Below are positions 1-6,790 of a stretch of 7,837 nucleotides of DNA, piece after piece. The position numbers and the translations under genes are program-made. Position 1 is the stretch's first letter. Each line of letters begins with the position of its first letter. Below the pieces are notes generated by a model. It was not told where the DNA came from. It made no database searches and saw nothing but the letters and a program-made list of their open reading frames with translations. The stretch lies in NCBI GenBank assembly GCA_964345695.1, contig CAYFSC010000145.1, positions 1-7,837 on the forward strand, in the 5' to 3' direction. Source of the DNA: CAYFSC01 sp964345695. Lineage in GTDB: Bacteria > Bacteroidota > Rhodothermia > Rhodothermales > Salinibacteraceae.

Positions 1-18
1 GGTTCCATCATTGAGAAG

Positions 19-55
19 CTGGTGGGCTGAGAACCTGGTGGGCTGAGAACCTGGT
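19..55. repeat. 16-bp tandem direct repeat, about 2.3 copies
   Basis: CTGGTGGGCTGAGAAC is present exactly at 19-34 and 35-50, followed by the first five bases of a third copy (51-55). The bases before it (TTGAGAAG, 11-18) resemble the end of one more, degenerate unit. The repeat begins close to the window edge, so its full extent cannot be seen. It is most likely a small variable-number repeat in noncoding DNA. Confidence 0.8.
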
Positions 56-118
56 ATGTTGGATTTCTCTCGTGGGAGCAGCACCTCCCCGAACGGATCG
101 GAACGGATCCGAGAACCG

Positions 119-137
119 TCCGGTCGCTCGGACCGGA
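119..137. repeat. Perfect 7-bp GC-rich hairpin
   Basis: TCCGGTC (119-125) and GACCGGA (131-137) are perfect inverted repeats around a 5-nt loop GCTCG. No T-run follows on either strand, so it does not have the form of a classical intrinsic terminator. It lies 74 bp from the first DnaA box. It could be a protein-binding palindrome or a U-tract-less terminator. Confidence 0.55.
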
Positions 138-210
138 GTTACCCGCTGCCTTCCGTTCAAATCCATCCACCAAACAGGTTTTGACGCGCCGCGGGAGTCT
201 GTGCACAGCG

Positions 211-219
211 TGTGGATAA
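211..219 (-). promoter_or_regulatory. DnaA box, perfect consensus (left locus, copy 1)
   Basis: TGTGGATAA on the plus strand is the exact complement of the strong DnaA box TTATCCACA. It is preceded by the palindrome TGTGCACA (200-207) and followed by CTTTG. The whole arrangement is repeated at 349-376 with 25 of 28 positions identical. Confidence 0.8.
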
Positions 220-256
220 CTTTGGGGATATCACCCCGGCCGCTCGGGTCAAGATC

Positions 257-329
257 AATAACGGAATCAATATACGATCCTCCTCCTCTTGCAGGGCCTG
301 GATGTACGGAGACGGGTAATTCCGTTATT
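257..329. repeat. 11-bp perfect inverted repeat with 51-bp spacer
   Basis: AATAACGGAAT (257-267) and ATTCCGTTATT (319-329) are exact reverse complements. The pair sits between the two left DnaA boxes, in the most AT-rich part of this stretch. The spacing is long for a hairpin and suits two binding sites for one protein, or by extrusion a long-loop stem. No known regulator consensus was recognised. Confidence 0.6.
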
Positions 330-359
330 TTTATCTACTGGGGCCCCTTGTGCACACCC

Positions 360-368
360 TGTGGATAA
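360..368 (-). promoter_or_regulatory. DnaA box, perfect consensus (left locus, copy 2)
   Basis: TGTGGATAA is the exact complement of TTATCCACA. As in copy 1, TGTGCACA lies 3 nt upstream (349-356), CTTTG follows, and both boxes point the same way. The repeat period between the two copies is 149 bp. Confidence 0.8.
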
Positions 369-379
369 CTTTGAGGTGC

Positions 380-408
380 GGTTTTTAGCCCTCGTGTGCG
401 GTAAAACC
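380..408. terminator. Possible weak hairpin downstream of ychF
   Basis: GGTTTTTA (380-387) and TAAAACC (402-408) can pair with one bulged T, around a 14-nt loop. It is about 40 bp past the stop of the distal ychF gene on the minus strand. The stem is AT-rich and only about 7 bp long with no clean U-run after it, so it is only a candidate end point for the ychF transcript. Confidence 0.25.
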
Positions 409-448
409 TGTTATTGATTCCCCTTTGGCTCTCCTGCATCCGGGGCGG

Positions 449-1552
449 CTACACGTTGAACTTAAACAGCAGGACATCCCCATCCTTGACGACATAATCT
501 TTGCCTTCCGTGCGCATCACCCCGGCCTCGCGGGCAGCCGCCTCGGAACCGAGTTCGTCGTAGTCGGAAAATGGCACCGCCTCCGCCTTGATGAACCCCT
601 TCTCGAAGTCGGAGTGGACCTGCCCCGCCGCTTGTGGCGCGCGAGTGCCCTTTTCGACGGTCCAGGCGTGCACCTCGTTCGGGTTGGCCGTGAAGAAGGT
701 GATTAGGTTGAGCTGGTCGTACGCCGCGTGAATCAGGCGCTCCAGACCCGAGCGCTCCAGCCCGAGGTCATCCAGGAAGAACGCACGTTCGTCCGGGTCG
801 TCTAGGCCCGCAATCTGGGCCTCTACGTCAGCGGAGATCACAACCACCTCGGCCTCTTCCTCCGCAGCGATGGCACGTATCGGTTCCACGGAGTCGTTGC
901 CGTCAGGCAGGTCCGCCTCGGCGACATTGGCCGCGTAGAGCACCGGCTTGTCCGTCAGTAGAAACAGCTCGTCGATGAGCGCGCGACCGGTGCCTTTGGT
1001 CGTCACCTCGAAGGTGCGCGCCCAGTTCCCCTCGGAGAGATGCTCGTGCAGCCGCTCGAACACCTGCAGCCGCCGTTTGGCTTCTTTTTCCCCACTCTGG
1101 GCGGCCTTTCGGGTCGTCTCGATGCGCTTCTCAACCGTCTCCATGTCCTTCAGAAGCAGCTCGGTGTGGATCACCTCGACGTCCCGCTTCGGGTCGACCG
1201 AGCCGGCAACGTGCACCACATTCTCGTCGTCGAAGCAGCGCACAACGTGCACGATGAGGTCGACCTCGCGGATGTTGGCCAGAAACTGGTTGCCCAGCCC
1301 TTCGCCCTCCGAAGCGCCCTCGACGAGCCCGGCGATGTCGACGAACTCGATGGTTGTGGGCGTAGCTTCCTCGGAGCCCGCCAGCTCCTGCAGACGGTGC
1401 AACCGGGCGTCGGGCACCGGCACGACGCCGACGTTCGGATCGATGGTGCAGAACGGGTAGTTCTCCGACTCCGCGCCGGCATTGCTCAGCGCGTTGAAGA
1501 GGGTGGACTTGCCGACGTTCGGAAGCCCGACAAGTCCGCAGCGTAGCGACAT
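449..1552 (-). CDS. ychF: Redox/translation-associated ATPase YchF (OBG family), downstream tandem copy
   Basis: Complete 367-residue YchF/OLA1 protein, the usual length for the family. These cytosolic P-loop NTPases bind ribosomes and hydrolyse ATP rather than GTP. Visible motifs: P-loop GLPNVGKST (residues 9-17), G3 motif DIAGLV (72-77) with Leu where classical GTPases have the catalytic Gln, a charged helical insertion (about 125-190), the non-canonical G4 motif NVAE (209-212) that replaces NKxD and underlies the ATP preference, then a TGS domain (about 280-364). The start ATG (1550-1552) matches the family N terminus; an AGGA lies only 4 nt before it, a weak ribosome-binding site. It follows a second ychF copy after a 95-bp gap, in the same direction. 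Codons 7-209 are identical at DNA level to that copy, while residues 213-367 differ at about 40 positions. All motifs are intact, so neither copy looks dead. Confidence 0.96.
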   Translation of the reverse strand: MSLRCGLVGLPNVGKSTLFNALSNAGAESENYPFCTIDPNVGVVPVPDARLHRLQELAGSEEATPTTIEFVDIAGLVEGASEGEGLGNQFLANIREVDLIVHVVRCFDDENVVHVAGSVDPKRDVEVIHTELLLKDMETVEKRIETTRKAAQSGEKEAKRRLQVFERLHEHLSEGNWARTFEVTTKGTGRALIDELFLLTDKPVLYAANVAEADLPDGNDSVEPIRAIAAEEEAEVVVISADVEAQIAGLDDPDERAFFLDDLGLERSGLERLIHAAYDQLNLITFFTANPNEVHAWTVEKGTRAPQAAGQVHSDFEKGFIKAEAVPFSDYDELGSEAAAREAGVMRTEGKDYVVKDGDVLLFKFNV

Positions 1553-1647
1553 GGCATCCTGACTGAAAATCGTGAGACGATGACGAACGCTCTCTCACGC
1601 ACGGACATCCCCCACGCCCGTTCCTTCCCACGTCCAACCGTTCCAGC
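1553..1647. other. 95-bp spacer between the two ychF copies
   Basis: This gap is unrelated to the leader of the upstream copy, so the duplicated unit is the coding sequence and not gene plus promoter. It contains a 7-bp inverted repeat, CGTGAGA (1571-1577) with TCTCACG (1593-1599), around a 15-nt loop, and no T-run. I see no clear promoter; read-through from the upstream copy is the simplest assumption. Confidence 0.5.
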
Positions 1648-2751
1648 CTACACGTTGAACCGGAAGAGCATGACGTTCCCGTCTTTCACGACGTACTCTT
1701 TGCCCTCCGCGCGCATCACCCCGGCCTCGCGGGCGGCCGCTTCGGAGCCGAGTTCGTCGTAGTCGGAAAAGGCAATCGTCTCGGCCTTTATGAACCCCTT
1801 TTGGAAGTCGGAGTGGATGGTGCCGCCTGCTTCCGGAGCGCGCGTGCCCGCTTCGACGGTCCACGCCCGGGCTTCTTTCGGGCCGGCCGTAAAAAAGGTG
1901 ATGAGGCCGAGTTGATCGTACGCGGCGCGAATTAGGCGTTCCAGGCCCGAGCGCTCCAGCCCGAATCCATCGAGGAAAAGGTCACGCTCCTCCGGGTCGT
2001 CCAGTTCGACAATCTGGGCCTCCACGTCCGCCGAGACCGTCACCGTCTCCGCCCCTTCCGTGTCGGCAATGGCACGGACCGATTCGACGTGCGCGCTGCC
2101 GCCGGGGAGATCCTCTTCGGCGACGTTGGCCGCGTAGAGCACCGGCTTGTCCGTCAGTAGAAACAGCTCGTCGATGAGCGCGCGACCGGTGCCTTTGGTC
2201 GTCACCTCGAAGGTGCGCGCCCAGTTCCCCTCGGAGAGATGCTCGTGCAGCCGCTCGAACACCTGCAGCCGCCGTTTGGCTTCTTTTTCCCCACTCTGGG
2301 CGGCCTTTCGGGTCGTCTCGATGCGCTTCTCAACCGTCTCCATGTCCTTCAGAAGCAGCTCGGTGTGGATCACCTCGACGTCCCGCTTCGGGTCGACCGA
2401 GCCGGCAACGTGCACCACATTCTCGTCGTCGAAGCAGCGCACAACGTGCACGATGAGGTCGACCTCGCGGATGTTGGCCAGAAACTGGTTGCCCAGCCCT
2501 TCGCCCTCCGAAGCGCCCTCGACGAGCCCGGCGATGTCGACGAACTCGATGGTTGTGGGCGTAGCTTCCTCGGAGCCCGCCAGCTCCTGCAGACGGTGCA
2601 ACCGGGCGTCGGGCACCGGCACGACGCCGACGTTCGGATCGATGGTGCAGAACGGGTAGTTCTCCGACTCCGCGCCGGCATTGCTCAGCGCGTTGAAGAG
2701 GGTGGACTTGCCGACGTTCGGAAGCCCGACAAGACCGCAGCGCAAGGACAT
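1648..2751 (-). CDS. ychF: Redox/translation-associated ATPase YchF (OBG family), upstream tandem copy
   Basis: Complete 367-residue YchF, first in transcription order of the tandem pair. Residues 1-212 are identical to the downstream copy, so the P-loop (9-17), DIAGLV (72-77), helical insertion and NVAE G4 motif (209-212) are the same. The post-G4 linker and TGS domain (213-367) are about 74% identical by hand count, with changes concentrated in the linker (213-260) and in the TGS surface (292-326). The extreme C terminus keeps the shared form (FKFNV versus FRFNV). The start ATG (2749-2751) fits the family; no Shine-Dalgarno sequence precedes it, unlike the weak AGGA before the other copy. 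It lies 113 bp downstream of the phosphatase gene on the same strand, so it may have its own promoter or be read through. YchF is normally single-copy, so a tandem pair is unusual. Confidence 0.96.
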   Translation of the reverse strand: MSLRCGLVGLPNVGKSTLFNALSNAGAESENYPFCTIDPNVGVVPVPDARLHRLQELAGSEEATPTTIEFVDIAGLVEGASEGEGLGNQFLANIREVDLIVHVVRCFDDENVVHVAGSVDPKRDVEVIHTELLLKDMETVEKRIETTRKAAQSGEKEAKRRLQVFERLHEHLSEGNWARTFEVTTKGTGRALIDELFLLTDKPVLYAANVAEEDLPGGSAHVESVRAIADTEGAETVTVSADVEAQIVELDDPEERDLFLDGFGLERSGLERLIRAAYDQLGLITFFTAGPKEARAWTVEAGTRAPEAGGTIHSDFQKGFIKAETIAFSDYDELGSEAAAREAGVMRAEGKEYVVKDGNVMLFRFNV

Positions 2752-2864
2752 AAACAGAGGAGATTCGTCTAACCAGAAACAAATGAACAGCGGTTAATTT
2801 CCCGCCCGAGGATGCGGTTCCTCCCTCGTCGAGAGTTCACTGGTCGTTTGTCTTGGCGTCGGTT

Positions 2865-3524
2865 CTACCCCACGAAATCCGCGAAAACAAACTCGCGCTC
2901 AGGGAGATACACGGCCGTGAGGCGCCCCATGCCGGGGCGGGTATGGTAGACGCATCCGGTGTCGATATTGAGCAGATGCTCGCGGTTAATGGGCTCCGGC
3001 TGCGGAGTGTGGCCGCACACGACGGTCTTCTCCCAGGCAAAGGAGCTGGCTTCCAGATGGCCGCGCTCCCAAAGGAAGATCTGCTCGTCGTCGCGCTCCA
3101 CGTTTTCCTGAACGCTAAGGTGCGCCTTCAGACCGGCATGGACGAAGAAAAAGTCGTCGGTTTCGTGATATAGCTTCGTGTTGCGGACGAAGTCGGCGTG
3201 CGCGTCGGGGATGACAAACTCTCCAGATCCGTTGTCCGCGTAGCTCTGAAGTGTGGAGACGCCGCCGTTCATCTGCCACAGGTTGAATGCCCCGGCGTCC
3301 AGGTACTCGATCATCATCGCCTCGTGGTTGCCCCGGAGGAAGGTGCAGGGCACCTCTTCGCGCAGGGCAAGAAGCTGGTCGATCACGCGCTTGGAGTTGG
3401 GACCGCGGTCGATGTAATCGCCCACGAACAGCAGGTGGTCGTTTGCGGTCGGCGCCAGCCGGTCGAGGAGCGCCTCGAGAGTTGCGGCACATCCGTGAAT
3501 GTCACCAATCGCGATGAGTCCCAT
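2865..3524 (-). CDS. Serine/threonine protein phosphatase / ApaH-like metallophosphoesterase
   Basis: 219-residue calcineurin-type metallophosphatase with a two-metal active site. Signature motifs in order: GDIHG (residues 7-11), GDYIDRGPNS (35-44), GNHE (65-68), FVHAG (127-131), GHT (171-173) and NIDTGC (186-191); these supply the Asp, His and Asn metal ligands and phosphate-contacting residues of the PPP superfamily. The size and GDYIDRG...GNHE spacing match the bacterial PrpA/PrpB-like protein phosphatases and also diadenosine tetraphosphatase (ApaH); sequence alone does not separate protein-Ser/Thr phosphatase from nucleotide hydrolase here. No signal peptide, so cytosolic. I chose ATG at 3522-3524 because the first beta-strand starts directly after it; an in-frame GTG at 3549-3551 would add 9 residues. 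The gene is 53 bp after nusB on the same strand, consistent with one transcript. Confidence 0.9.
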   Translation of the reverse strand: MGLIAIGDIHGCAATLEALLDRLAPTANDHLLFVGDYIDRGPNSKRVIDQLLALREEVPCTFLRGNHEAMMIEYLDAGAFNLWQMNGGVSTLQSYADNGSGEFVIPDAHADFVRNTKLYHETDDFFFVHAGLKAHLSVQENVERDDEQIFLWERGHLEASSFAWEKTVVCGHTPQPEPINREHLLNIDTGCVYHTRPGMGRLTAVYLPEREFVFADFVG

Positions 3525-3577
3525 GGCTTTCAGTCCGCCCGATGACGGCACGTGCGAGAGAGTGAGGCGAGCGTGGC

Positions 3578-4060
3578 TCAGGACGAGTCGGCCCGGCGGC
3601 GCACCTCTTCTATGCCCACGAGCCCACGTCCCGATTTCTGCAGCCGGTCCTGTTTTTCCAGATCGATGAGGATGGCGTCAAGCACGCCGTTCACGAACGT
3701 TCCGCTCCGCGGAGTGCTGTACGCCTTGGCAATGTCGATGGCCTCGTCAACCGATACTTTCGGCGGAATGTCTTCGAACGCCAGCAGTTCCACGGTAGCC
3801 ATGCGCAGCAATGAGCGGTCGACCGGCGTGATGCGGTGGAGGTCCCAGTTCTTGGTGTGCTTTCCGATGATCGTGTCGACTTCGTCGGCGCGCTCCACCG
3901 TGGTCATGAACAGCCGCCGGGCAAACTCCAGCGTCTCCGGATCGTCCTCCAACTCAGGCTCAATAATGGTGTAGACGTGCGACTCGGGCTGCCCGCCAGC
4001 GAGCTCGCGGGCATACAGGGCTTGCATCACGCAGACACGGGCTTCGCGACGTGTGCTCAT
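3578..4060 (-). CDS. nusB: Transcription antitermination factor NusB
   Basis: 160-residue all-helical RNA-binding protein. With NusE (S10) it binds boxA RNA and forms part of the antitermination complex that keeps RNA polymerase on rRNA operons. Recognition rests on STRREARVCVMQALYA at the N terminus (residues 2-17), HRITPVDRSLLRMATVELL (75-93) and the hallmark DEAIDIAKAYSTPRSGTFVNGVLD ending at residue 128, which forms the conserved C-terminal helices. A charged C-terminal tail (about 134-160) runs past the usual end. The frame stays open upstream to 4195, but the added 45 residues have no family similarity, so ATG at 4058-4060 is preferred; no Shine-Dalgarno sequence precedes it. It is divergent from comEC (213-bp gap) and leads a probable operon with the phosphatase gene. 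Confidence 0.95.
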   Translation of the reverse strand: MSTRREARVCVMQALYARELAGGQPESHVYTIIEPELEDDPETLEFARRLFMTTVERADEVDTIIGKHTKNWDLHRITPVDRSLLRMATVELLAFEDIPPKVSVDEAIDIAKAYSTPRSGTFVNGVLDAILIDLEKQDRLQKSGRGLVGIEEVRRRADSS

Positions 4061-4108
4061 GAGGGGAAGCGTAAAAGAACGAGTGCAACGCGGCAGCGGC
4101 TCGTGGAG

Positions 4109-4132
4109 ACCGCTGTGAACTTCTTCAGCGGT
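4109..4132. promoter_or_regulatory. 7-bp inverted repeat in the divergent nusB-comEC intergenic region
   Basis: ACCGCTG (4109-4115) and CAGCGGT (4126-4132) are perfect reverse complements with a 10-nt spacer. The site is 49 bp upstream of the nusB start and 142 bp upstream of the comEC start. Its position suits an operator acting on nusB or both genes, but no regulator consensus is recognised and it could simply form an RNA hairpin in the nusB leader. I see no convincing promoter hexamers in the 213-bp gap. Confidence 0.35.
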
Positions 4133-4273
4133 GCTCCTATCGACGAACGAGGACCCAGGTTCGGAGACGGCCCCGGTTTCACCATCCCTTCGCACGGTGC
4201 TCTGCGTTATGCAAACCGTCCCTCGCGTGTCTATACCGTACCGGCGGCCGCCCCCTTTCCGACGCCCTCTGTC

Positions 4274-6754
4274 ATGCGCCCGACCTCGACCATCCAGTGG
4301 ACGGCGTATCCCGCGCTTCTTCTGGCGGGGGCCTTTGCCGTGGGCATCGTCGCTGCAGAAGCCGGAACGGCGTCCGACGTTCGCCTGTGGTGGGGCGTGG
4401 CCGCCGGGGGCCTCGCGCTCTGGACGGGATCGATGTGGTGGGAACAGCAGCGGCTCGTGACCCTGGCCCCGCTCGCCCGCACCGGAGGTCTGCTGCTCCT
4501 CGTGGCCGCCGCGGGCGGGCTCCGCGATACCGTCTACCGGACGCCGCCGCCCCGGGCGCTGGATCGAATTGCGTCGGAGGCAGAGGCGCAGGACCGCGCA
4601 ACGACGCTCCTCGGAACCATTGCCGTCCCGCCTGCCCGCGACGCCGATGCAGTCCGGTTTACGCTACATGTGGACGGGCTCCTGACTGCCGCAGACACGC
4701 TGGACGTCGACGGTCGGGTGCGGGTGACGATGGGCCACCCCCCGTGGAGCGATGCACCGACGGCATTTCCACACGTGGACGCCGGCGACCGACTGCGCGC
4801 TCGCGGGGAACTCCGTCCTGGTCCGTCTCCCCGCAACCCCGGTGGCTTCGATTACGGCGCGTACCTGCGTCGTCGGGGCATTTGCTGCGTGCTGCATGTC
4901 GGCATTCCGGCGGACATAGCGGTCGTGGGGACAGATCGCACGGTCGTGGAAACCGCGCTCGTGGCAGCGCGCACCTACGTCCGCGAGCAACTGGCCCGGC
5001 ATGTGCCGCATCCCGAGCCGCGGGCCGTTCTCCGGGCCCTCTTGCTCGGCGACCGAAGCCGGCTGCCGGACGCCGTTGAGGACCAGTTTGCGGCGACCGG
5101 GCTCATGCACCTGTTGGCGGTGTCGGGCCTGCACGTTTTGCTCGTGGGGATGGTGCTCTACGGGCTGCTTCGTCCCATGCTCGCCCGGCTTCGGCTTCGC
5201 TGGCAAACGATCGAGATCGTTCGTGCGGTAGCCACCATCGCCGTGCTCGCATTCTACATGGCCCTCACCGGTGCGCGCCCCTCGGTGGTGCGCGCGGTCG
5301 TGATGGCCGCCCTGCTGATTGGCGGCGTCGTGCTTCAACGGTCGACGCACACCCTGAACACCCTGGGCGTGGCAATGCTCGTACTGCTCGCCGTGCGCCC
5401 TCCCGCCCTCTTCGACGTTGGGTTCCAGTTGTCAATGGCTGCCGTGGCGGGAATCGTTACCCTGCGTGAGCGGCTTGCATCCTGGGTGCCCGAGAGCTGG
5501 CGTGCCACGACCGCCGGTGAGGCCGCCCTTCAAACCACCCTCGTCACGGTCGCAGCCACCGTAGCGACAGGCCCTGTCCTTCTGTATCATTTCGGCCGCG
5601 TTCCGCTGGCCGGTCTCGTGCTCAACGTCGTCGCCATTCCGCTGACGGGCCTCGGACTGACGGCCGGCATCATGACGACACTGACCGGCAGCCTTGCGCT
5701 TCTGGGACCCACTTTCGGAACCGCAGCCGATGCTCTGATGACCTTGCTCCTGTGGATGGCCCGCGTCGGAGAAGCCTGGATGGGGTGGGCCCGAATTCCG
5801 GGGTCCCGTGTTGACGTGGCCGTGATCGGCGCGTGGATCGCTGGCACGGTGGCGCTGGCGCAGTGGCCGCGGCCCCGGCATCGGTGGCGGTGCGTGGCGG
5901 CCGGCCTCTGCGTTCTTGCCGCCGGTGCGTGGATCCCCATTCTGACGGGAGCATCTGGGCCTCGCCTGGACGTCACCTTCTTCGACGTAGGGCAGGGCGA
6001 CGCGGCCTTGATCCGAACCCCGGGTGGAGCGTACGTTCTCGTCGACGCCGGTCCCCGCACCCGCTACGCCGACGCCGGAACCTCTGTGCTCGTCCCATAT
6101 CTTCGCAACGCTGGTATCGACCGACTCGATGCGGTCGTCATCACCCACCCCGACAGCGACCACCTCGGTGGGCTTCCGTCCCTGCTCCGGTCCGTTCGGG
6201 TCGACCGCGTTCTGCTCAGCGGATGGACGGCCGACACCCGACTGTATGCGCAGTCTCACGCACTGCTGGACCGATTCTCGATCTCACACCGCAGCGTGCA
6301 CGCTGGGGATACGCTCTGTGTGGACCCTTCGGTGCGTCTCGATGTTCTGGCGCCCCCGTTGCACCCGCAGCGAGCCGGCATGCGTTCCGAGAACGACGCC
6401 TCCGTCGTCCTTCGTCTCGCCTTCGGAGCCACCACCATCCTGTTTACTGGGGACGTCGAGGCCCGCGGAGAAGCCTGGCTCATCGCTTCGTACGGGAAGC
6501 ATCTCGGGAGTGATGTGGTGAAGGTGCCTCATCACGGCTCTTCAACCAGTAGCACTCCGGACTTCGTAGACCACGCGGCGGATGAATCCTCCCACGCCGT
6601 CGTTAGTGCCGGGCGCAACAACGCTTTTGGGATGCCACATGCCGAAGTTCTGGAGCGGTGGCAGACAGCGGGGGTGCAGACTCATCACACCATGCACGGT
6701 GCCGTGTGGATGCGAAGCGACGGAGTGTCGGTCTGGGAAGTGGAGTGGCAATGA
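4274..6754 (+). CDS. comEC: ComEC/Rec2 family DNA-uptake channel protein
   Basis: 826-residue polytopic inner-membrane protein that forms the channel for single-stranded DNA entering the cytoplasm in natural transformation. Full domain order is visible: N-terminal membrane helices (from about residue 10), a DUF4131/OB-fold-like region whose end is marked by NPGGFDYGAYLRRRGI, the Competence domain beginning with LLLGDRSRLP (256-265) and HLLAVSGLHV (279-288) followed by multiple hydrophobic helices to about 560, and a metallo-beta-lactamase-fold domain starting at VTFFDVGQGD (567-576). Catalytic-type motifs in that domain are HPDSDH (625-630), TGD (725-727) and VPHHGS (751-756), compatible with the proposed nuclease role. 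ATG at 4274-4276 is chosen since the membrane helix follows it; the frame is open to 3836 but that part overlaps nusB and is not family-like. No Shine-Dalgarno seen. Full length for the family; other com genes are not in the window. Confidence 0.95.
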   Translation: MRPTSTIQWTAYPALLLAGAFAVGIVAAEAGTASDVRLWWGVAAGGLALWTGSMWWEQQRLVTLAPLARTGGLLLLVAAAGGLRDTVYRTPPPRALDRIASEAEAQDRATTLLGTIAVPPARDADAVRFTLHVDGLLTAADTLDVDGRVRVTMGHPPWSDAPTAFPHVDAGDRLRARGELRPGPSPRNPGGFDYGAYLRRRGICCVLHVGIPADIAVVGTDRTVVETALVAARTYVREQLARHVPHPEPRAVLRALLLGDRSRLPDAVEDQFAATGLMHLLAVSGLHVLLVGMVLYGLLRPMLARLRLRWQTIEIVRAVATIAVLAFYMALTGARPSVVRAVVMAALLIGGVVLQRSTHTLNTLGVAMLVLLAVRPPALFDVGFQLSMAAVAGIVTLRERLASWVPESWRATTAGEAALQTTLVTVAATVATGPVLLYHFGRVPLAGLVLNVVAIPLTGLGLTAGIMTTLTGSLALLGPTFGTAADALMTLLLWMARVGEAWMGWARIPGSRVDVAVIGAWIAGTVALAQWPRPRHRWRCVAAGLCVLAAGAWIPILTGASGPRLDVTFFDVGQGDAALIRTPGGAYVLVDAGPRTRYADAGTSVLVPYLRNAGIDRLDAVVITHPDSDHLGGLPSLLRSVRVDRVLLSGWTADTRLYAQSHALLDRFSISHRSVHAGDTLCVDPSVRLDVLAPPLHPQRAGMRSENDASVVLRLAFGATTILFTGDVEARGEAWLIASYGKHLGSDVVKVPHHGSSTSSTPDFVDHAADESSHAVVSAGRNNAFGMPHAEVLERWQTAGVQTHHTMHGAVWMRSDGVSVWEVEWQ

Positions 6755-6790
6755 CCGAGCCGCTCAACGCCATCCCCTGAGGGGTGATCT

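Larger units (their letters stand above)
1..448. other. Gene-free region with DnaA boxes and repeats, downstream of ychF
   Basis: No reading frame here looks like a protein: the longest one on the plus strand (72-368) has low-complexity Pro/Arg/Ser-rich content, crosses both DnaA boxes and resembles no family. The stretch holds a 16-bp tandem repeat (19-55), a 10-bp tandem repeat (91-110, GAACGGATCG then GAACGGATCC), a GC-rich hairpin (119-137), two perfect DnaA boxes, an 11-bp inverted repeat (257-267 with 319-329) and three copies of ATCAATA (254-260, 266-272, and 412-418 on the minus strand). The part between 250 and 340 is visibly richer in A and T than the genes. It lies 3' of the second ychF gene, so transcripts from that gene run into it. 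It could be an auxiliary origin element, a DnaA-titration site, or the upstream region of a gene beyond the left edge. Confidence 0.7.

Noticed and set aside
72..368. 98-codon plus-strand frame in the left gene-free region
   Set aside because: It spans both DnaA boxes and the hairpin, and its composition does not look like a protein.
948..1546. Long plus-strand reading frames opposite the distal ychF, including one 170-codon frame repeated identically at 2147-2659
   Set aside because: They are antisense shadows of ychF in GC-rich DNA. The identity between the two copies only reflects the identical 608-bp block; the Ser/Arg-rich translations resemble no family.
449..2751. Insertion-sequence-driven duplication of ychF
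   Set aside because: No terminal inverted repeats, target-site duplications or transposase remnants are visible at the edges of either copy.
2808..2823. GAGGA/TCCTC hairpin after the phosphatase gene as a terminator
   Set aside because: The stem is only 5 bp and no U-run follows on the minus strand, so the call cannot be supported.
3836..4273. Upstream extension of comEC to an ATG at 3836
   Set aside because: It would overlap nusB by over 200 bp on the opposite strand and add 146 residues unlike any ComEC; the membrane segment starts directly after ATG 4274.
5432..6259. 275-codon minus-strand frame opposite comEC, plus other frames at 4297-5079 and 4664-5350
   Set aside because: They overlap the well-supported comEC coding sequence, have His/Arg/Gly/Pro-rich composition typical of GC-rich antisense frames, and contain no recognisable motif.
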